Shown: in pieces, positions 1-9,486 of the stretch
Numbering within the stretch: position 1 is the stretch's first letter
How the letters are laid out: each line of letters begins with the position of its first letter
From: an uncultured Algimonas sp.
GTDB lineage: Bacteria > Pseudomonadota > Alphaproteobacteria > Caulobacterales > Maricaulaceae
NCBI RefSeq assembly: GCF_947498175.1
Contig: NZ_CANMJB010000007.1
Span: 42,862 to 106,861 of the forward strand
DNA length: 64,000 nt
Reading direction: 5' to 3'
Notes under the pieces: generated by a model
Databases searched by the model: none
The model's input: the letters and a program-made list of their open reading frames with translations, nothing else
What the model was told of the DNA's origin: nothing
Translations under genes and position numbers: made by a program

Positions 1-553
1 AGGCGATTTCATCTGTCGTCAGATAGCGGGGCGACTTGCCGAGCCAGAGATGCGAGGCCGCCGCGACGCCTTCGATATTCGAGCCATAGGACACACGCGT
101 CAGATAACGTTCCAGCTGTTCGTCCTTGCTCATGCGCAGATCAAGCCGGACCGCTTCGAAGGCTTCGACGATCTTGGTCGGCAGCGTGCGTGGCCGGGGC
201 ATGTATTGCCGTCCGAGTTGCTGTGTAAGGGTGGATGCGCCCGATACGATCCGGCCAGCATTGGCATTGCTCCTGACCGCGCGACCGATGGCTAGCGGAT
301 CGACGCCGACATGCTGCCTGAACCGGCCATCCTCCATCGCGACCAGCGCTTCGACAAACGCCGGATCGACCACGTCCAGCTTGATCGGCAAACGGACGCG
401 CCCGTCTTCGACCGTGGAGATGTGCAGTACTTCCCCGTGACGGTCCTGCATGACGGCGGACACCGTGTCCGCCCCGTCCGGTAGAACCGGCAGGCACAGC
501 CATCCAGTGCCGAGCATCACGGCACCGATCAGGAATTTGTGCCGAAGCCTCAC
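1..553 (-). CDS. pbpC: Penicillin-binding protein 1C, N-terminal part (runs off window)
   Basis: The fragment covers the membrane anchor and the start of the glycosyltransferase family 51 domain of a class A penicillin-binding protein, which polymerises lipid II outside the inner membrane. Translating leftwards from a GTG at 553 gives a hydrophobic anchor, then MEDGRF..HVGVD and GASTLTQQLGRQ. These are the conserved GT51 motifs around the catalytic Glu. The GTG overlaps the TGA of the upstream alpha-2-macroglobulin gene, so the two are probably translated together. That pairing is well known, hence pbpC rather than another PBP. About 184 residues are visible; the transpeptidase domain lies outside the window. 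Confidence 0.9.
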   Translation of the reverse strand, partial: MRLRHKFLIGAVMLGTGWLCLPVLPDGADTVSAVMQDRHGEVLHISTVEDGRVRLPIKLDVVDPAFVEALVAMEDGRFRQHVGVDPLAIGRAVRSNANAGRIVSGASTLTQQLGRQYMPRPRTLPTKIVEAFEAVRLDLRMSKDEQLERYLTRVSYGSNIEGVAAASHLWLGKSPRYLTTDEIA

Positions 554-3500
554 AAGGACGGCGCGGGCGTGACCTGGATCCGGCTGCCCGCCGTCGACGC
601 CGTCCGGCTGGGCCGGTACATGTCCTCGAGATGGGCGCCCGGCAAGGCGAAGTCACCTTCGGTCACGGCACGCAAGACATAAGCCATCCGGCGTTCGCCA
701 TTCCCGAACCGCGACGCCGTCCGCCACGAAGCCACGAAACGGTCGTCCCGGGCTTCGCTCAAGTCCAGCTCAGACAAATCGCCGATCCAGCCGAACGGAC
801 CGGTTTCGCCCGCATCGTCGGGCGACAGAACCGTTTCGATCTCGAAGCCGGCGGGCAAAAGGTCGGCCATGACCCACATGGCGCCGTCGTCGCTCCGCCC
901 TTCCGCTTCCAGCAAGACGACGATGCGCTCGCCGCGTGACACGGATGGATCGAAAAGCGGGCGACCGTCGAGATCATGTATCGACTTGGCGATCGAAGCG
1001 CCCTGCGAACGGGCCGTCATCGGACCCTCCGGCAAACCGGAAACCGAGACCTGGAGCCAGACCGGAGCGGCCTCGTTGTTCTGGATGCTCAAACCGCCCG
1101 TGCTTTCGCCAACCGAACGGCTCGCAGTCATGCCGGACGCATCCCAGTCATCGTCTGCAGCGAACGGCACTCCGGTCGTGCGGCGTCCCGCCAACGCGCG
1201 CAGCACCCACGCCTTTTCATGCGTGTTCAATCGCTCTGGCTGGTCCACCTGCAAGGTCAGCATGGCGGATGTCAGAGCCTCCTCCGGTAGGTCCGACGAC
1301 AGCGCCAACAGAGCGGCCGCGTTGCGGACATCGCTGTCGTAATAGGTGATGGCTTCGCCGCCGATACGGTTTGCCGCGCGGACGAAGGCCGCCTCGGCGC
1401 GCTCGGTCTCGCCCATCGCGTCGAGGGCATGGCCGAGCTGGGATTGGGCGATGGAACTGCGGATCCGGTCGCCGAAGCGGCGATCCAGATAGAGCAGGTC
1501 CGTTTTCTTCAGCCGGTCGTGCCGCGCCAGCAAGGCCATGGCATGGGCGGCGCGTTCGGCGTTCCGGAGTTCGTAATCCGGCGCATCGTCGTCGAGTCCG
1601 AAATCGTAGTCCAGCGACAGACGCGACGATCGGTCCAGCTTGGACAACGCCTGCACGGCGTCGAGCGTACGGCGCCTCGCGCTGCTCGGAATGCTCAGAC
1701 CGTCTTCTGCGGCTTTCAGGACGAAGTCGCTCGCATAGAGCTGGAGATAGGGGCTGGCATGGCCGTCGCCGCGTCGCCACAGGCCGAACGTCCCGTCCGG
1801 GCTCTGGCGGCTAAGCAGCGTATCCACAGCCATTTGCACGGTCGCGAGTCGCTGGGCTTCACCCATGCCGGGCAGACCTCTCAAAGCTTCGGACAATAGC
1901 AGCGGCATGGCGACGCTGACCGTCTGCTCCGTGCAGCCATAAGGGTAGCGTTGCAGGGAGGCGAGCAAGGCACGGGGATCGAGACCCGGCGAGAACGAGG
2001 CGGAGACAAGCGTCTGCATCGTGCCCGGCAACAATCCCGCACGGTCTTCCGTAAGATCGAGGGACAAGGACCGGCCTTGCTCGAGCTTCACGAAACGCGT
2101 TCGGTTTTCGCGCATCGCCGCCGGACGGGTTTCGATGCGGTAGTCGCGGCTCACGTCGAACGCCGGCCCCTGCGTCGCGAGCGTGTAGGTCGCGACATCT
2201 ATCGCACCGGACGCGATCTCGACACCGTCTTCGCTCCTCGCGCCTTGGTCGAGCACACGCTCCACTTGGCCGATTTCCTGACCATCGACGAAAACGAGGC
2301 TCCTATAGACCCCGTCCTGCCCATCGACATTGTCCATCGCCATGGTTGCGACCGCTCGGTCTCCCGGTGCGAGAAAGCGCGGCAGTGCCAGTTGTGCCGT
2401 AACCGGATCGCGCACGGTCATGCGCGTCGATGCTCCGCCCAGCTTCGTGTCCGACCAGGCGACCGCCATGATCGTGAGTTCGCCCTGGAAATCCGGAACG
2501 TTGAGCGTCACGACTGCTTGGCCGTCATAGACCTCGACCGGTCCTTCGAACACGCTGACGATGGTGGTCGGCACGACCGACAGGCCGGCCCCTCCCAACG
2601 TATCGCCGCCGACCCGGTCCACGGCCGAGAAAGGGGCGAGCATCCGGGCATAATCGTCGAATACATCGACCGGAAACGCCAGCTTGCCGAAATAATGTGC
2701 TTCGGGGTCCGGCGGCGTGTAATCCGTGATCTGCAGAATGCCCGTATCGACGGCGGCCAACGTCATAAAGGCTTGCTCGCCGTCCAGTCCGGCGACTTTG
2801 ACCACGACATCCTGCTCCGTCCGTGGTCGGATGCGGTCTGGCACGTCGAGCGAGACATCGAGCCTTTGCGAAGACCGGTCCATCGGGATGTGGACCAGAC
2901 CGACCGCCCGGCGCGGCTGCGCATCGGCACCGGGCGTATAGACCGTCAACATGGCATAGAGGTCCGACGACCAGTCGCGCGCGATCGGCAGGCTGATCTC
3001 GGACTGTCCGCCTTCGATCTGAACCGTTATGACGGATTTCACGCCCCGGTCCGCGATCACGAGTTCACCGATCCCGGCGAAAGGAGAATTAACGGTGAGC
3101 CGGACCGTATCGCCCGGCGAGACTTCGGCTTGGCTCAATCCGATTTCGATCCGGTCCGGCGTATCGGCATCGCCGCCCGCGCGCCGCCACCCGGAGCCGA
3201 ACTGGTAGGAAAACGTCCGACCGGCTTCCGTGACGAACTGCAACCTGTATTCGCCGTAGTCGAGCGGTTCGGAAAACTGCAGCGGGGTGTCCGCCCCGAT
3301 GGAGACGCGGCGTTCCTCTATGACAAGGTCCCGGCGGTCGCGGCGATAGCGCCATTGCCCGTTCTCGCGGAACCAATGATAGTCGTAATCCTCGCGGATC
3401 AGCGACAGAGTGCCGTCCACGCCGATACGTTCTCCGTCTGCACTGACTGAGATCATGGCGATTTCGGCCGGACTGTTGCGCTTGGCGTATCCGCCGTCGA

Positions 3501-5397
3501 AGACGGGATCGAACCCCACATAGACCGGCTCGGACCGCAACGGCAGGAAGACGCTGTCGCGCACATAGCGACCGCCCGGCTCAGCGACGCCTGCCGTTAC
3601 GAAAAGGCGCAAAGGATGGCTCGACCTGAAATCGTCTCCGGCCAGCTCGATATCCGTGTCGTAGCGCCCGTCTTCATCCGTCAGCCCCTGCCCGATCGGC
3701 ACGAACTGCTCGCGATAGGTCTCGACGGCGTCACCGAACATATAGTCCGACCACTCCGGGAACGGATCCGGATCAACGCTGACCCTGACTTCCGCCTCTG
3801 CTTCCAATCCGCGTCCCGCCGCGCCGTAGAGGAAGTCCGCGGCCACGGTCAGCGCCCGGGTTTCGCCCAATCGGACCGGGGTTTCGTCCGCCCGCACATC
3901 CAGGCGCAGCTGTTCGGGAATGAAGTCCTCGACGGCGAAGCGGGTGCGGCCGACCGTGTCGAGACCGTCCAGCGACAGTTCCGCGACCCAGCGTCCGCGC
4001 ATGGCATCAGCCGGCAGGGCGATCTGGCGCAACAGCGCTCCGGCGCGGTCGCGCGGGCCGACGCGGGCTTCTGAAAATTCGGTGCCGTCCGGACGCAATA
4101 TGCGCAGCGTGCCGTCGCGGTCGAACGCGGCTTCGGCCTGCGCATCGCGGACCAATGCGGTCAGATGAACGGTTTCGCCGGGACGATAGACACCGCGTTC
4201 GGTGAACATGAAGGCATCGACAGGCCCGGCCGCATCGCGGCCTGCCACGTCGTAACCGGTCAGGTCGAGCGGGCTGCGGGCCAGGTCGAGCGCGGCGAAG
4301 TCATCGTCGCCCGCATAGGCCAGGACCATTTTCGGCGCGAGATTGCCCGTTCCGCGCAGCACCGCCCCAGGAAACCGCGCACGCCCATCGGGGGCGGACC
4401 GCGCTTCGGCCAGTATGTCGTTGTTTCGGGCGATCAGGGTCAGCTTGACATCGCTGACCGTTTCGGCCGTTTCGATGGAGCGGACCGTGACGTCCAGCGC
4501 GTCAGCCGTGCGGTAGGACGCCAGCGCCAGATCGGTCACATAGAGCCAGCGCCAAGAGGTCGCCACGCGGTCATTGTCGGTCCCGCCTGCGCGGCTGACC
4601 TCGACGATATAGGCGCCTGGGCCGTGCCCTTCTATGATCGGCTCCAAAGGAACGCCGATTTCCACGGGCTCGTTCGTCTGGCCGCTCGTTTCGATCCGTT
4701 GCGTGTGGATTTCGACACGCGTCTGCCACGCCGCCCCGTTCCACGACCAGTCGCCTTCCACACTCGTCTCGCCGATGTCGGGCGTCTGCTCGAACAAAGC
4801 GCGGTGATTGACCCGGTAGAGCTTCAGATCGACCGCGTCGGCGTTCATCGCCTTCACGCCCAGAACGGCGTCGTCCCCGCGTGGCAGGATGATGCCGTCG
4901 CCGACGAAGCCGACCATGGCGGGCTTCGGATCGAAGGCGATCGTCTCCGTCAATTGCGATGCAAGCTCGCTCCCGTCCTGCGCGGCGAAACCGGGCAGGA
5001 CCGTCACGGCATAGGCCGTCTCTTCGTCCAGACCCAACACGCAGAGCGATTGCTCGCGGACCTGGAGCGAAAACGGCGCGTCCGGAGATATGCGAATGTA
5101 GGCACGGTCTTTTATGATCCGGTCCGGGTCGAGCGGTCTGGAAAACCGCAGGCAGACGGCCGGCGCCCCGTCCGCACGGTCGACCGCGTAGCCGAGATAG
5201 GAAAACGCGTCTTGGCGACTTCGGACGACGGTGACGTCATCGGTCGGTGAAACGTTCTCCGTTTCCTGCACGACACTCCCGGACGGAGTGTCGTCCGACT
5301 GCGGACCGCTCTGTCCCAGCCAGTAGCCGAGCATGGCGGACAGCCCCATGACGAGAAGCAGCGCCAGCCCCAGAACCAAACCGTTTTGTCGTGTCAT
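550..5397 (-). CDS. Bacterial alpha-2-macroglobulin family protein (YfhM-like)
   Basis: This is a large periplasmic protease trap of 1615 residues. Residues 6-27 form one hydrophobic segment without a lipobox cysteine, so the protein seems anchored by a membrane helix; YfhM-type relatives are usually lipoproteins. Macroglobulin-like beta domains follow, including a GVYRPGETVHL segment typical of the family. The thioester motif YGCTEQ is intact (Cys1155, Gln1158), and an alpha-helical complement-like domain follows it. The family covalently captures attacking proteases and works with PBP1C, whose gene starts inside this stop codon, in guarding or repairing the envelope. The length matches the long bacterial class. 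Confidence 0.93.
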   Translation of the reverse strand: MTRQNGLVLGLALLLVMGLSAMLGYWLGQSGPQSDDTPSGSVVQETENVSPTDDVTVVRSRQDAFSYLGYAVDRADGAPAVCLRFSRPLDPDRIIKDRAYIRISPDAPFSLQVREQSLCVLGLDEETAYAVTVLPGFAAQDGSELASQLTETIAFDPKPAMVGFVGDGIILPRGDDAVLGVKAMNADAVDLKLYRVNHRALFEQTPDIGETSVEGDWSWNGAAWQTRVEIHTQRIETSGQTNEPVEIGVPLEPIIEGHGPGAYIVEVSRAGGTDNDRVATSWRWLYVTDLALASYRTADALDVTVRSIETAETVSDVKLTLIARNNDILAEARSAPDGRARFPGAVLRGTGNLAPKMVLAYAGDDDFAALDLARSPLDLTGYDVAGRDAAGPVDAFMFTERGVYRPGETVHLTALVRDAQAEAAFDRDGTLRILRPDGTEFSEARVGPRDRAGALLRQIALPADAMRGRWVAELSLDGLDTVGRTRFAVEDFIPEQLRLDVRADETPVRLGETRALTVAADFLYGAAGRGLEAEAEVRVSVDPDPFPEWSDYMFGDAVETYREQFVPIGQGLTDEDGRYDTDIELAGDDFRSSHPLRLFVTAGVAEPGGRYVRDSVFLPLRSEPVYVGFDPVFDGGYAKRNSPAEIAMISVSADGERIGVDGTLSLIREDYDYHWFRENGQWRYRRDRRDLVIEERRVSIGADTPLQFSEPLDYGEYRLQFVTEAGRTFSYQFGSGWRRAGGDADTPDRIEIGLSQAEVSPGDTVRLTVNSPFAGIGELVIADRGVKSVITVQIEGGQSEISLPIARDWSSDLYAMLTVYTPGADAQPRRAVGLVHIPMDRSSQRLDVSLDVPDRIRPRTEQDVVVKVAGLDGEQAFMTLAAVDTGILQITDYTPPDPEAHYFGKLAFPVDVFDDYARMLAPFSAVDRVGGDTLGGAGLSVVPTTIVSVFEGPVEVYDGQAVVTLNVPDFQGELTIMAVAWSDTKLGGASTRMTVRDPVTAQLALPRFLAPGDRAVATMAMDNVDGQDGVYRSLVFVDGQEIGQVERVLDQGARSEDGVEIASGAIDVATYTLATQGPAFDVSRDYRIETRPAAMRENRTRFVKLEQGRSLSLDLTEDRAGLLPGTMQTLVSASFSPGLDPRALLASLQRYPYGCTEQTVSVAMPLLLSEALRGLPGMGEAQRLATVQMAVDTLLSRQSPDGTFGLWRRGDGHASPYLQLYASDFVLKAAEDGLSIPSSARRRTLDAVQALSKLDRSSRLSLDYDFGLDDDAPDYELRNAERAAHAMALLARHDRLKKTDLLYLDRRFGDRIRSSIAQSQLGHALDAMGETERAEAAFVRAANRIGGEAITYYDSDVRNAAALLALSSDLPEEALTSAMLTLQVDQPERLNTHEKAWVLRALAGRRTTGVPFAADDDWDASGMTASRSVGESTGGLSIQNNEAAPVWLQVSVSGLPEGPMTARSQGASIAKSIHDLDGRPLFDPSVSRGERIVVLLEAEGRSDDGAMWVMADLLPAGFEIETVLSPDDAGETGPFGWIGDLSELDLSEARDDRFVASWRTASRFGNGERRMAYVLRAVTEGDFALPGAHLEDMYRPSRTASTAGSRIQVTPAPSL

Positions 5398-5615
5398 ACC
5401 GCCCTCGCCCGTCAGACCGTCCGCTTCATGCGCGTCAATCGCCTGTCAGGCAAGTTTGACCGCATCGCGACGAGACGGAGGCCATGAGATGCCGGAAACC
5501 CAGTTTGGCGCGCCGTGCTGCAGCCTTTGTTAACGGTAGTTCTAAGCGGTCCGGTAAGGCGCACACGGCACAACGGCGATCCAGAGACAATACAGTTCAC
5601 GCAATCTCTCTGTAG

Positions 5616-5642
5616 CGCCGCCGCCCTGTCATGGCGGCGGCG
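5616..5642. repeat. GC-rich perfect hairpin after the Hpt gene
   Basis: A 10-bp perfect inverted repeat (CGCCGCCGCC / GGCGGCGGCG, loop of 7) lies ten bases beyond the stop of the leftward Hpt gene. There is no T-tract on either side, so it is not a classical intrinsic terminator. It may protect the mRNA 3' end or act together with Rho. The rest of 5398-5651 holds the promoter region of the macroglobulin gene, including TTAA and TCTA half-sites seven bases apart near 5530, a weak CtrA-like pattern. Confidence 0.5.
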
Positions 5643-5651
5643 TTCACGTTT

Positions 5652-6026
5652 TCAGCCTTGCAAGTCCTTCAGGCTCCGGGCGTGCTCCCATCGCTGGATT
5701 TCCGTGCGCACCTGATCGATGGCGAATTCGATGTTCTGGACCGCGACATCCCGGGCGCCCATTCGGCGACCCTCGCCGACGAGCCTTTCGGCCGCCTCGC
5801 ACATCCCGGCCAATCCGTTCGCACCGATGGCCCTGGCCGATCCCTTGAGCGAGTGCACGACCGACTCCCAGACCTCGTCATCCGCACCCGCATCCAGTCC
5901 GCGGCCCCACATCTCGACCTGGTGCTGGAAAAGCGAGAAGATCTCGCGCGTCAGCGCGGTGTCGCCATCGACATATCGGTTCAGATGGTCGAAATCTATT
6001 TGCGTTCCGGACACGTTCCGCCCCAT
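5652..6026 (-). CDS. Histidine phosphotransfer (Hpt) domain protein
   Basis: This is a small cytoplasmic phosphorelay protein made almost entirely of one Hpt domain. The motif HSLKGSARAIGA carries the phosphorylatable His (His58 from the chosen start) in the usual H-S-L-K-G-x-A context. The frame opens at 6077, but that would overlap the start of the divergent CPBP gene. The ATG at 6026, followed by a normal Hpt helix beginning IDFDHLNRY, is preferred. No histidine kinase or response regulator lies nearby, so its partner cannot be told. It is shorter than ChpT and lacks the ChpT fold. Confidence 0.8.
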   Translation of the reverse strand: MGRNVSGTQIDFDHLNRYVDGDTALTREIFSLFQHQVEMWGRGLDAGADDEVWESVVHSLKGSARAIGANGLAGMCEAAERLVGEGRRMGARDVAVQNIEFAIDQVRTEIQRWEHARSLKDLQG

Positions 6027-6076
6027 TCTGACTTCGCGAATAAGTTCCGCCCTCCCCCGAACGGACATGATTATCA

Positions 6077-7240
6077 ATGCATTATTACGATAGAGAACAG
6101 AACGGTTCCGTGCGGTGGTACGACTGGATCGCCGTCTTCTGGCTGACGGTCATGACATGGGTCATCGGCCAGATGGCCTTTACCATGCCATTTGTCTCGA
6201 TGCTCGAGGAATTGGACCCGGAGGCCGCGCAACAGCTGAACGAACTTTCGATGGCCTTCATGGAGACGGGCGACGCGGCCGTGACAGGTCTCGGTGGCAT
6301 CCTTTTCCTGACCGGCCTGATCATGGCCGCTATCGGGTACGGCATCCACTATTTGGGCGAACGCGGAAAATCATCGCAGATCGTCGGTCTGATCGGTGCG
6401 GTCATCACCTTTCTCGGCGGCGGCCTCTATCTGGCGGGCATGGGCGAGTTCGGTGAGGCCAACACGATCCTGATGTCCGTCATCGGTCTGTCCCCTGTCG
6501 CCTATCTGCTCATGCTGCTGACATTCCCGGCCGCACTTGTCGGTCTCTATCTGGGCTGGAAGATCGTCCACGCAATGCCATTGACGAAACTCCACACAGC
6601 CTGGTCAGGGTTTCGCTGGACGCGGGCGGCGCAAGCCTTCGCCATCATGTGGGCCGTCCTCGCATCCTACGGTCTGATCGCGACGTTCATCATGGGATCG
6701 CCGCCGGAAATGGTGTTCGATGCCAGCCGCTTTCTGCCTTTCGCCTTCCTGTCCATCCTTTTGCTACCCGTGCAGAGCGCGACGGAGGAAATTGTCGTCC
6801 GCGGCTACATGAACAAGGGTCTGACCCATTGGTTCGGCAACAAATGGGTCGCCTTCGTCCTCACCAGTGGACTGTTCACCGTGTTGCACCTCGCCAATCC
6901 CGAAGCGCAGGCGGGCGCGGAAGCGGGCAATCTGCCGATCGTCATGAGCGGTTATTTCTTCTTCGGTTTCGCCGCCTGCCTGATGGTGCTGATCGATGAC
7001 GGGCTGGAATCCGCCATCGGCGTTCATGCCGGCAACAACACCTTCGTCGCCATTTTCGTCAATTACGAAAATTCGGTCCTGCCGACGCCCTCCGTCTGGC
7101 AGGTCCAAGCGGACCCGACGTCGGACTCGATTTCGACCATCCTCATTCTCTGCGTCGTTTTGGGACTTCTCTACGTCACGCGGACGCGGCGTCGCGCTCT
7201 GCCGACGGCTGGCCCGACGACTGATCCGTCGTCACTCTGA
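6077..7240 (+). CDS. CPBP family intramembrane glutamic endopeptidase
   Basis: This is a multi-pass inner-membrane protein of 387 residues with about eight hydrophobic segments. The CPBP (CAAX protease / bacteriocin processing) signature is complete: EEIVVR with the paired glutamates at 237-238 and Arg242, FTVLHLANP with the second-motif His, and HAGNN with the third. In this family the residues form the active site in the membrane. Substrates in alphaproteobacteria are mostly unknown. The first 220 residues are an extended multi-helix region before the catalytic core. The gene diverges from the Hpt gene across a gap of about 50 bases. Confidence 0.85.
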   Translation: MHYYDREQNGSVRWYDWIAVFWLTVMTWVIGQMAFTMPFVSMLEELDPEAAQQLNELSMAFMETGDAAVTGLGGILFLTGLIMAAIGYGIHYLGERGKSSQIVGLIGAVITFLGGGLYLAGMGEFGEANTILMSVIGLSPVAYLLMLLTFPAALVGLYLGWKIVHAMPLTKLHTAWSGFRWTRAAQAFAIMWAVLASYGLIATFIMGSPPEMVFDASRFLPFAFLSILLLPVQSATEEIVVRGYMNKGLTHWFGNKWVAFVLTSGLFTVLHLANPEAQAGAEAGNLPIVMSGYFFFGFAACLMVLIDDGLESAIGVHAGNNTFVAIFVNYENSVLPTPSVWQVQADPTSDSISTILILCVVLGLLYVTRTRRRALPTAGPTTDPSSL

Positions 7241-7308
7241 CGCCTTTCGCCTCCTCGAACCCTATGTTAGCGTAGACCGAAGCACCGGCCTGCGGCCTAG
7301 AGGGGATC

Positions 7309-9474
7309 GTGTCAGACATCAGCAAGAAGATCTTCTCCATCGATCCTGGCCCGGATGAAGACCCGGTCGCCCTGATCCCCGAACCCGCGGACAGCAAGTC
7401 CGCGCCGGAACCGGGCCAGCCGCCGAAACTCCGAAAGACCGTCGAAGCCCCGAAGCCGGACTTCCGGCCGATCGTCCAGCTGGTCCAGCCGATCGTCGCC
7501 GACGACAAGCGGCCGCTCCGCCTTTCCGCTCCGACCGAGCCGACCGAAGAAGCGGCCGTGCCGTCTCCGGCCCGGCCGCAACCGTTTCCCGAACCCGAAG
7601 AACGGAAACTCGGCTGGATCGGACCGGTGCTCGGCCTATTGACGGGTCTTTCGGTCGTCGCGCTCATCCTGCTATATCTGGGCGAAACCGACACGCTGAG
7701 CGCATCGCAACTCGCGATCGTCAGTCTCGCGGGCCTTGTGCCCATGATTTCCGTTCTTGCCTTGTGGGCCGCGTTGAGGGCCTTTTCGACCATGCGTCGC
7801 GAAATGTTGCGACTGTCGCATGTCGCGGACCGGTTGAACCGCGCCGACGCCTTTGCCGCCTCGGATGTCGCGACGATGGCGGGCGGCATCCGGCACGAAC
7901 TTTCGACGGTCGATGAGCGACTGGCGCGGACGCGTCAGGATCTGCAGGAGTTCGCCGCCGACCTGGCTCGTCAGTTCGAGCAGGTGGACGAAAGAAGCGA
8001 AGCGATCAGCCGGACCGCCAGCGATCACCGGACGGCTCTGGACGAGCTTGCCTCCGATATGGATGCGAGATTGTCGGAATTGACCCGAACGCTGACGGAA
8101 CAGCGTGCCGCGCTCGAAACCGCCATGGCGGAGGCTGCCGCGCGCATCCAGGACGCCGATGCGGCATTGACCCGGTCCATCCAGCAGACAGACGCGCACG
8201 GTACGGCCATCGCGGCGACGGCACGGACCGCAGCCCAAGCCATGACCGAAGCGGAGACGCGGCTATCGGACTTGTCCGAACGCCTCGAAGCTCAGTCAGG
8301 CGCCATTGACGGGATCTACAACGAACAGGCCGCTCAGATGCAGACCCTGTCCACACGCCTGTCGGACGACAAGGACACCGCCGAGCAGGCCCTGCTTCGC
8401 CAGTCGGACAGGCTGGACATGGTGACCACGCAAATCGGATCGGCCGAAACCCGGCTCACCGCACTGCTCGATCAGGCGCAAACCGTGCAGGATGATCTGT
8501 CCGAACGGCTCGCGGACATCCAGGCCACCCTGATCGAAGCCGACCAGACATCCCGCGACTTCACGGCCGACATCGCCGACCGCGTATCCGGCAGCGTTAC
8601 GCAAACCCGTAATGAACTCCGCATGATGGAAAAGGAACTGCGCGCCCTGAAGTCACGCATGGACACCGCCAAAGACGACCGGACCCCTTTGCCGATCGCC
8701 GAACCCATTACGACATCATCTCCCGAACTGTCCGCATCTCCCGAACTGTCCGTCGGGCCTCTCGACCTCACACCGCTGGACGCGGACATCCCCGACAGCG
8801 ATCCTGACGATCTCGTCATTCCGGACGTCGAGGGCGACGCATTGGAACTGACGCAGATCGTCGAAGGCGACAGTGCGGTGCCGCCCGTCGCGCCCCTACG
8901 GATCGGTTCGGATGCCGATCTGGTCCGGCGTGTCGATGCCGACGCGCCGGAAACGCGCATCTTCGGCAAACCGAAAAGCGAGAAGAACTGGCGCTGGCGC
9001 GACATGCTGGGGGGGATTGAACCCCTGTCCGATCCACCCGCCAAAACGCCGCCTGAAACGACCCGGTCCGACAGGGCCAAGCGCGTGCTGGACCGACCTG
9101 GACCCGGTGTTCCACTCGCGCCGCCACGCAGGGCGCCCGAAGGGTCGGACGTGGTCGTCCGTCTCGGCGAAGTCGGGCTCGACCCGGTTCGTCTGGTCGA
9201 TGACGCCCTTGTCCATGAGGTCGCTGCGATCCGGCGGAGCGGCGGCGAGGAGGCGCAATCCGCGCTCGTCCTGGTCCGCCGCACGGAGGCCGTCTTCCAT
9301 CTCCGGGGGGTTCTGTCCGCCGACCGGGCGTTCGGGCAGCGGGTGCAGACGTTCCGGCACGATTACGACCGGCATCTGCGATCACTCGCCGACGCGGCCC
9401 AAGTCAGAGCCGACCTGTCCGGCGCGTATGGGCGGACCTATCTTCTCTGCGCCGCGGCGCTATCGTCCGAATAG
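7309..9474 (+). CDS. Membrane-anchored coiled-coil protein, TipN-like architecture
   Basis: The protein has 721 residues and starts at GTG 7309 behind an AGAGGGG ribosome site. It has a Pro/Glu-rich cytoplasmic N-terminus (1-100), two adjacent membrane helices (about 104-124 and 133-156), a long Ala/Gln/Glu/Arg-rich coiled coil (about 160-455), an acidic linker, and a compact C-terminal domain (about 620-721). This order matches TipN, the Caulobacter pole landmark that recruits the flagellar and division-site machinery. The match is in architecture only; I could not align sequences. The gene ends 12 bases before the pseudouridine synthase gene, so the two are probably cotranscribed. It could also be an unrelated envelope coiled-coil protein. 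Confidence 0.55.
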   Translation: MSDISKKIFSIDPGPDEDPVALIPEPADSKSAPEPGQPPKLRKTVEAPKPDFRPIVQLVQPIVADDKRPLRLSAPTEPTEEAAVPSPARPQPFPEPEERKLGWIGPVLGLLTGLSVVALILLYLGETDTLSASQLAIVSLAGLVPMISVLALWAALRAFSTMRREMLRLSHVADRLNRADAFAASDVATMAGGIRHELSTVDERLARTRQDLQEFAADLARQFEQVDERSEAISRTASDHRTALDELASDMDARLSELTRTLTEQRAALETAMAEAAARIQDADAALTRSIQQTDAHGTAIAATARTAAQAMTEAETRLSDLSERLEAQSGAIDGIYNEQAAQMQTLSTRLSDDKDTAEQALLRQSDRLDMVTTQIGSAETRLTALLDQAQTVQDDLSERLADIQATLIEADQTSRDFTADIADRVSGSVTQTRNELRMMEKELRALKSRMDTAKDDRTPLPIAEPITTSSPELSASPELSVGPLDLTPLDADIPDSDPDDLVIPDVEGDALELTQIVEGDSAVPPVAPLRIGSDADLVRRVDADAPETRIFGKPKSEKNWRWRDMLGGIEPLSDPPAKTPPETTRSDRAKRVLDRPGPGVPLAPPRRAPEGSDVVVRLGEVGLDPVRLVDDALVHEVAAIRRSGGEEAQSALVLVRRTEAVFHLRGVLSADRAFGQRVQTFRHDYDRHLRSLADAAQVRADLSGAYGRTYLLCAAALSSE

Positions 9475-9486
9475 GCGGCCCGACCG

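Noticed and set aside
1951..3450. A 499-codon rightward open frame across the macroglobulin gene
   Set aside because: It is antisense to a gene with clear family motifs, and its Arg/His-rich composition is what GC-rich antisense frames give.
4165..5250. A 361-codon rightward open frame over the macroglobulin N-terminus
   Set aside because: Antisense shadow with no domain, signal or ribosome site.
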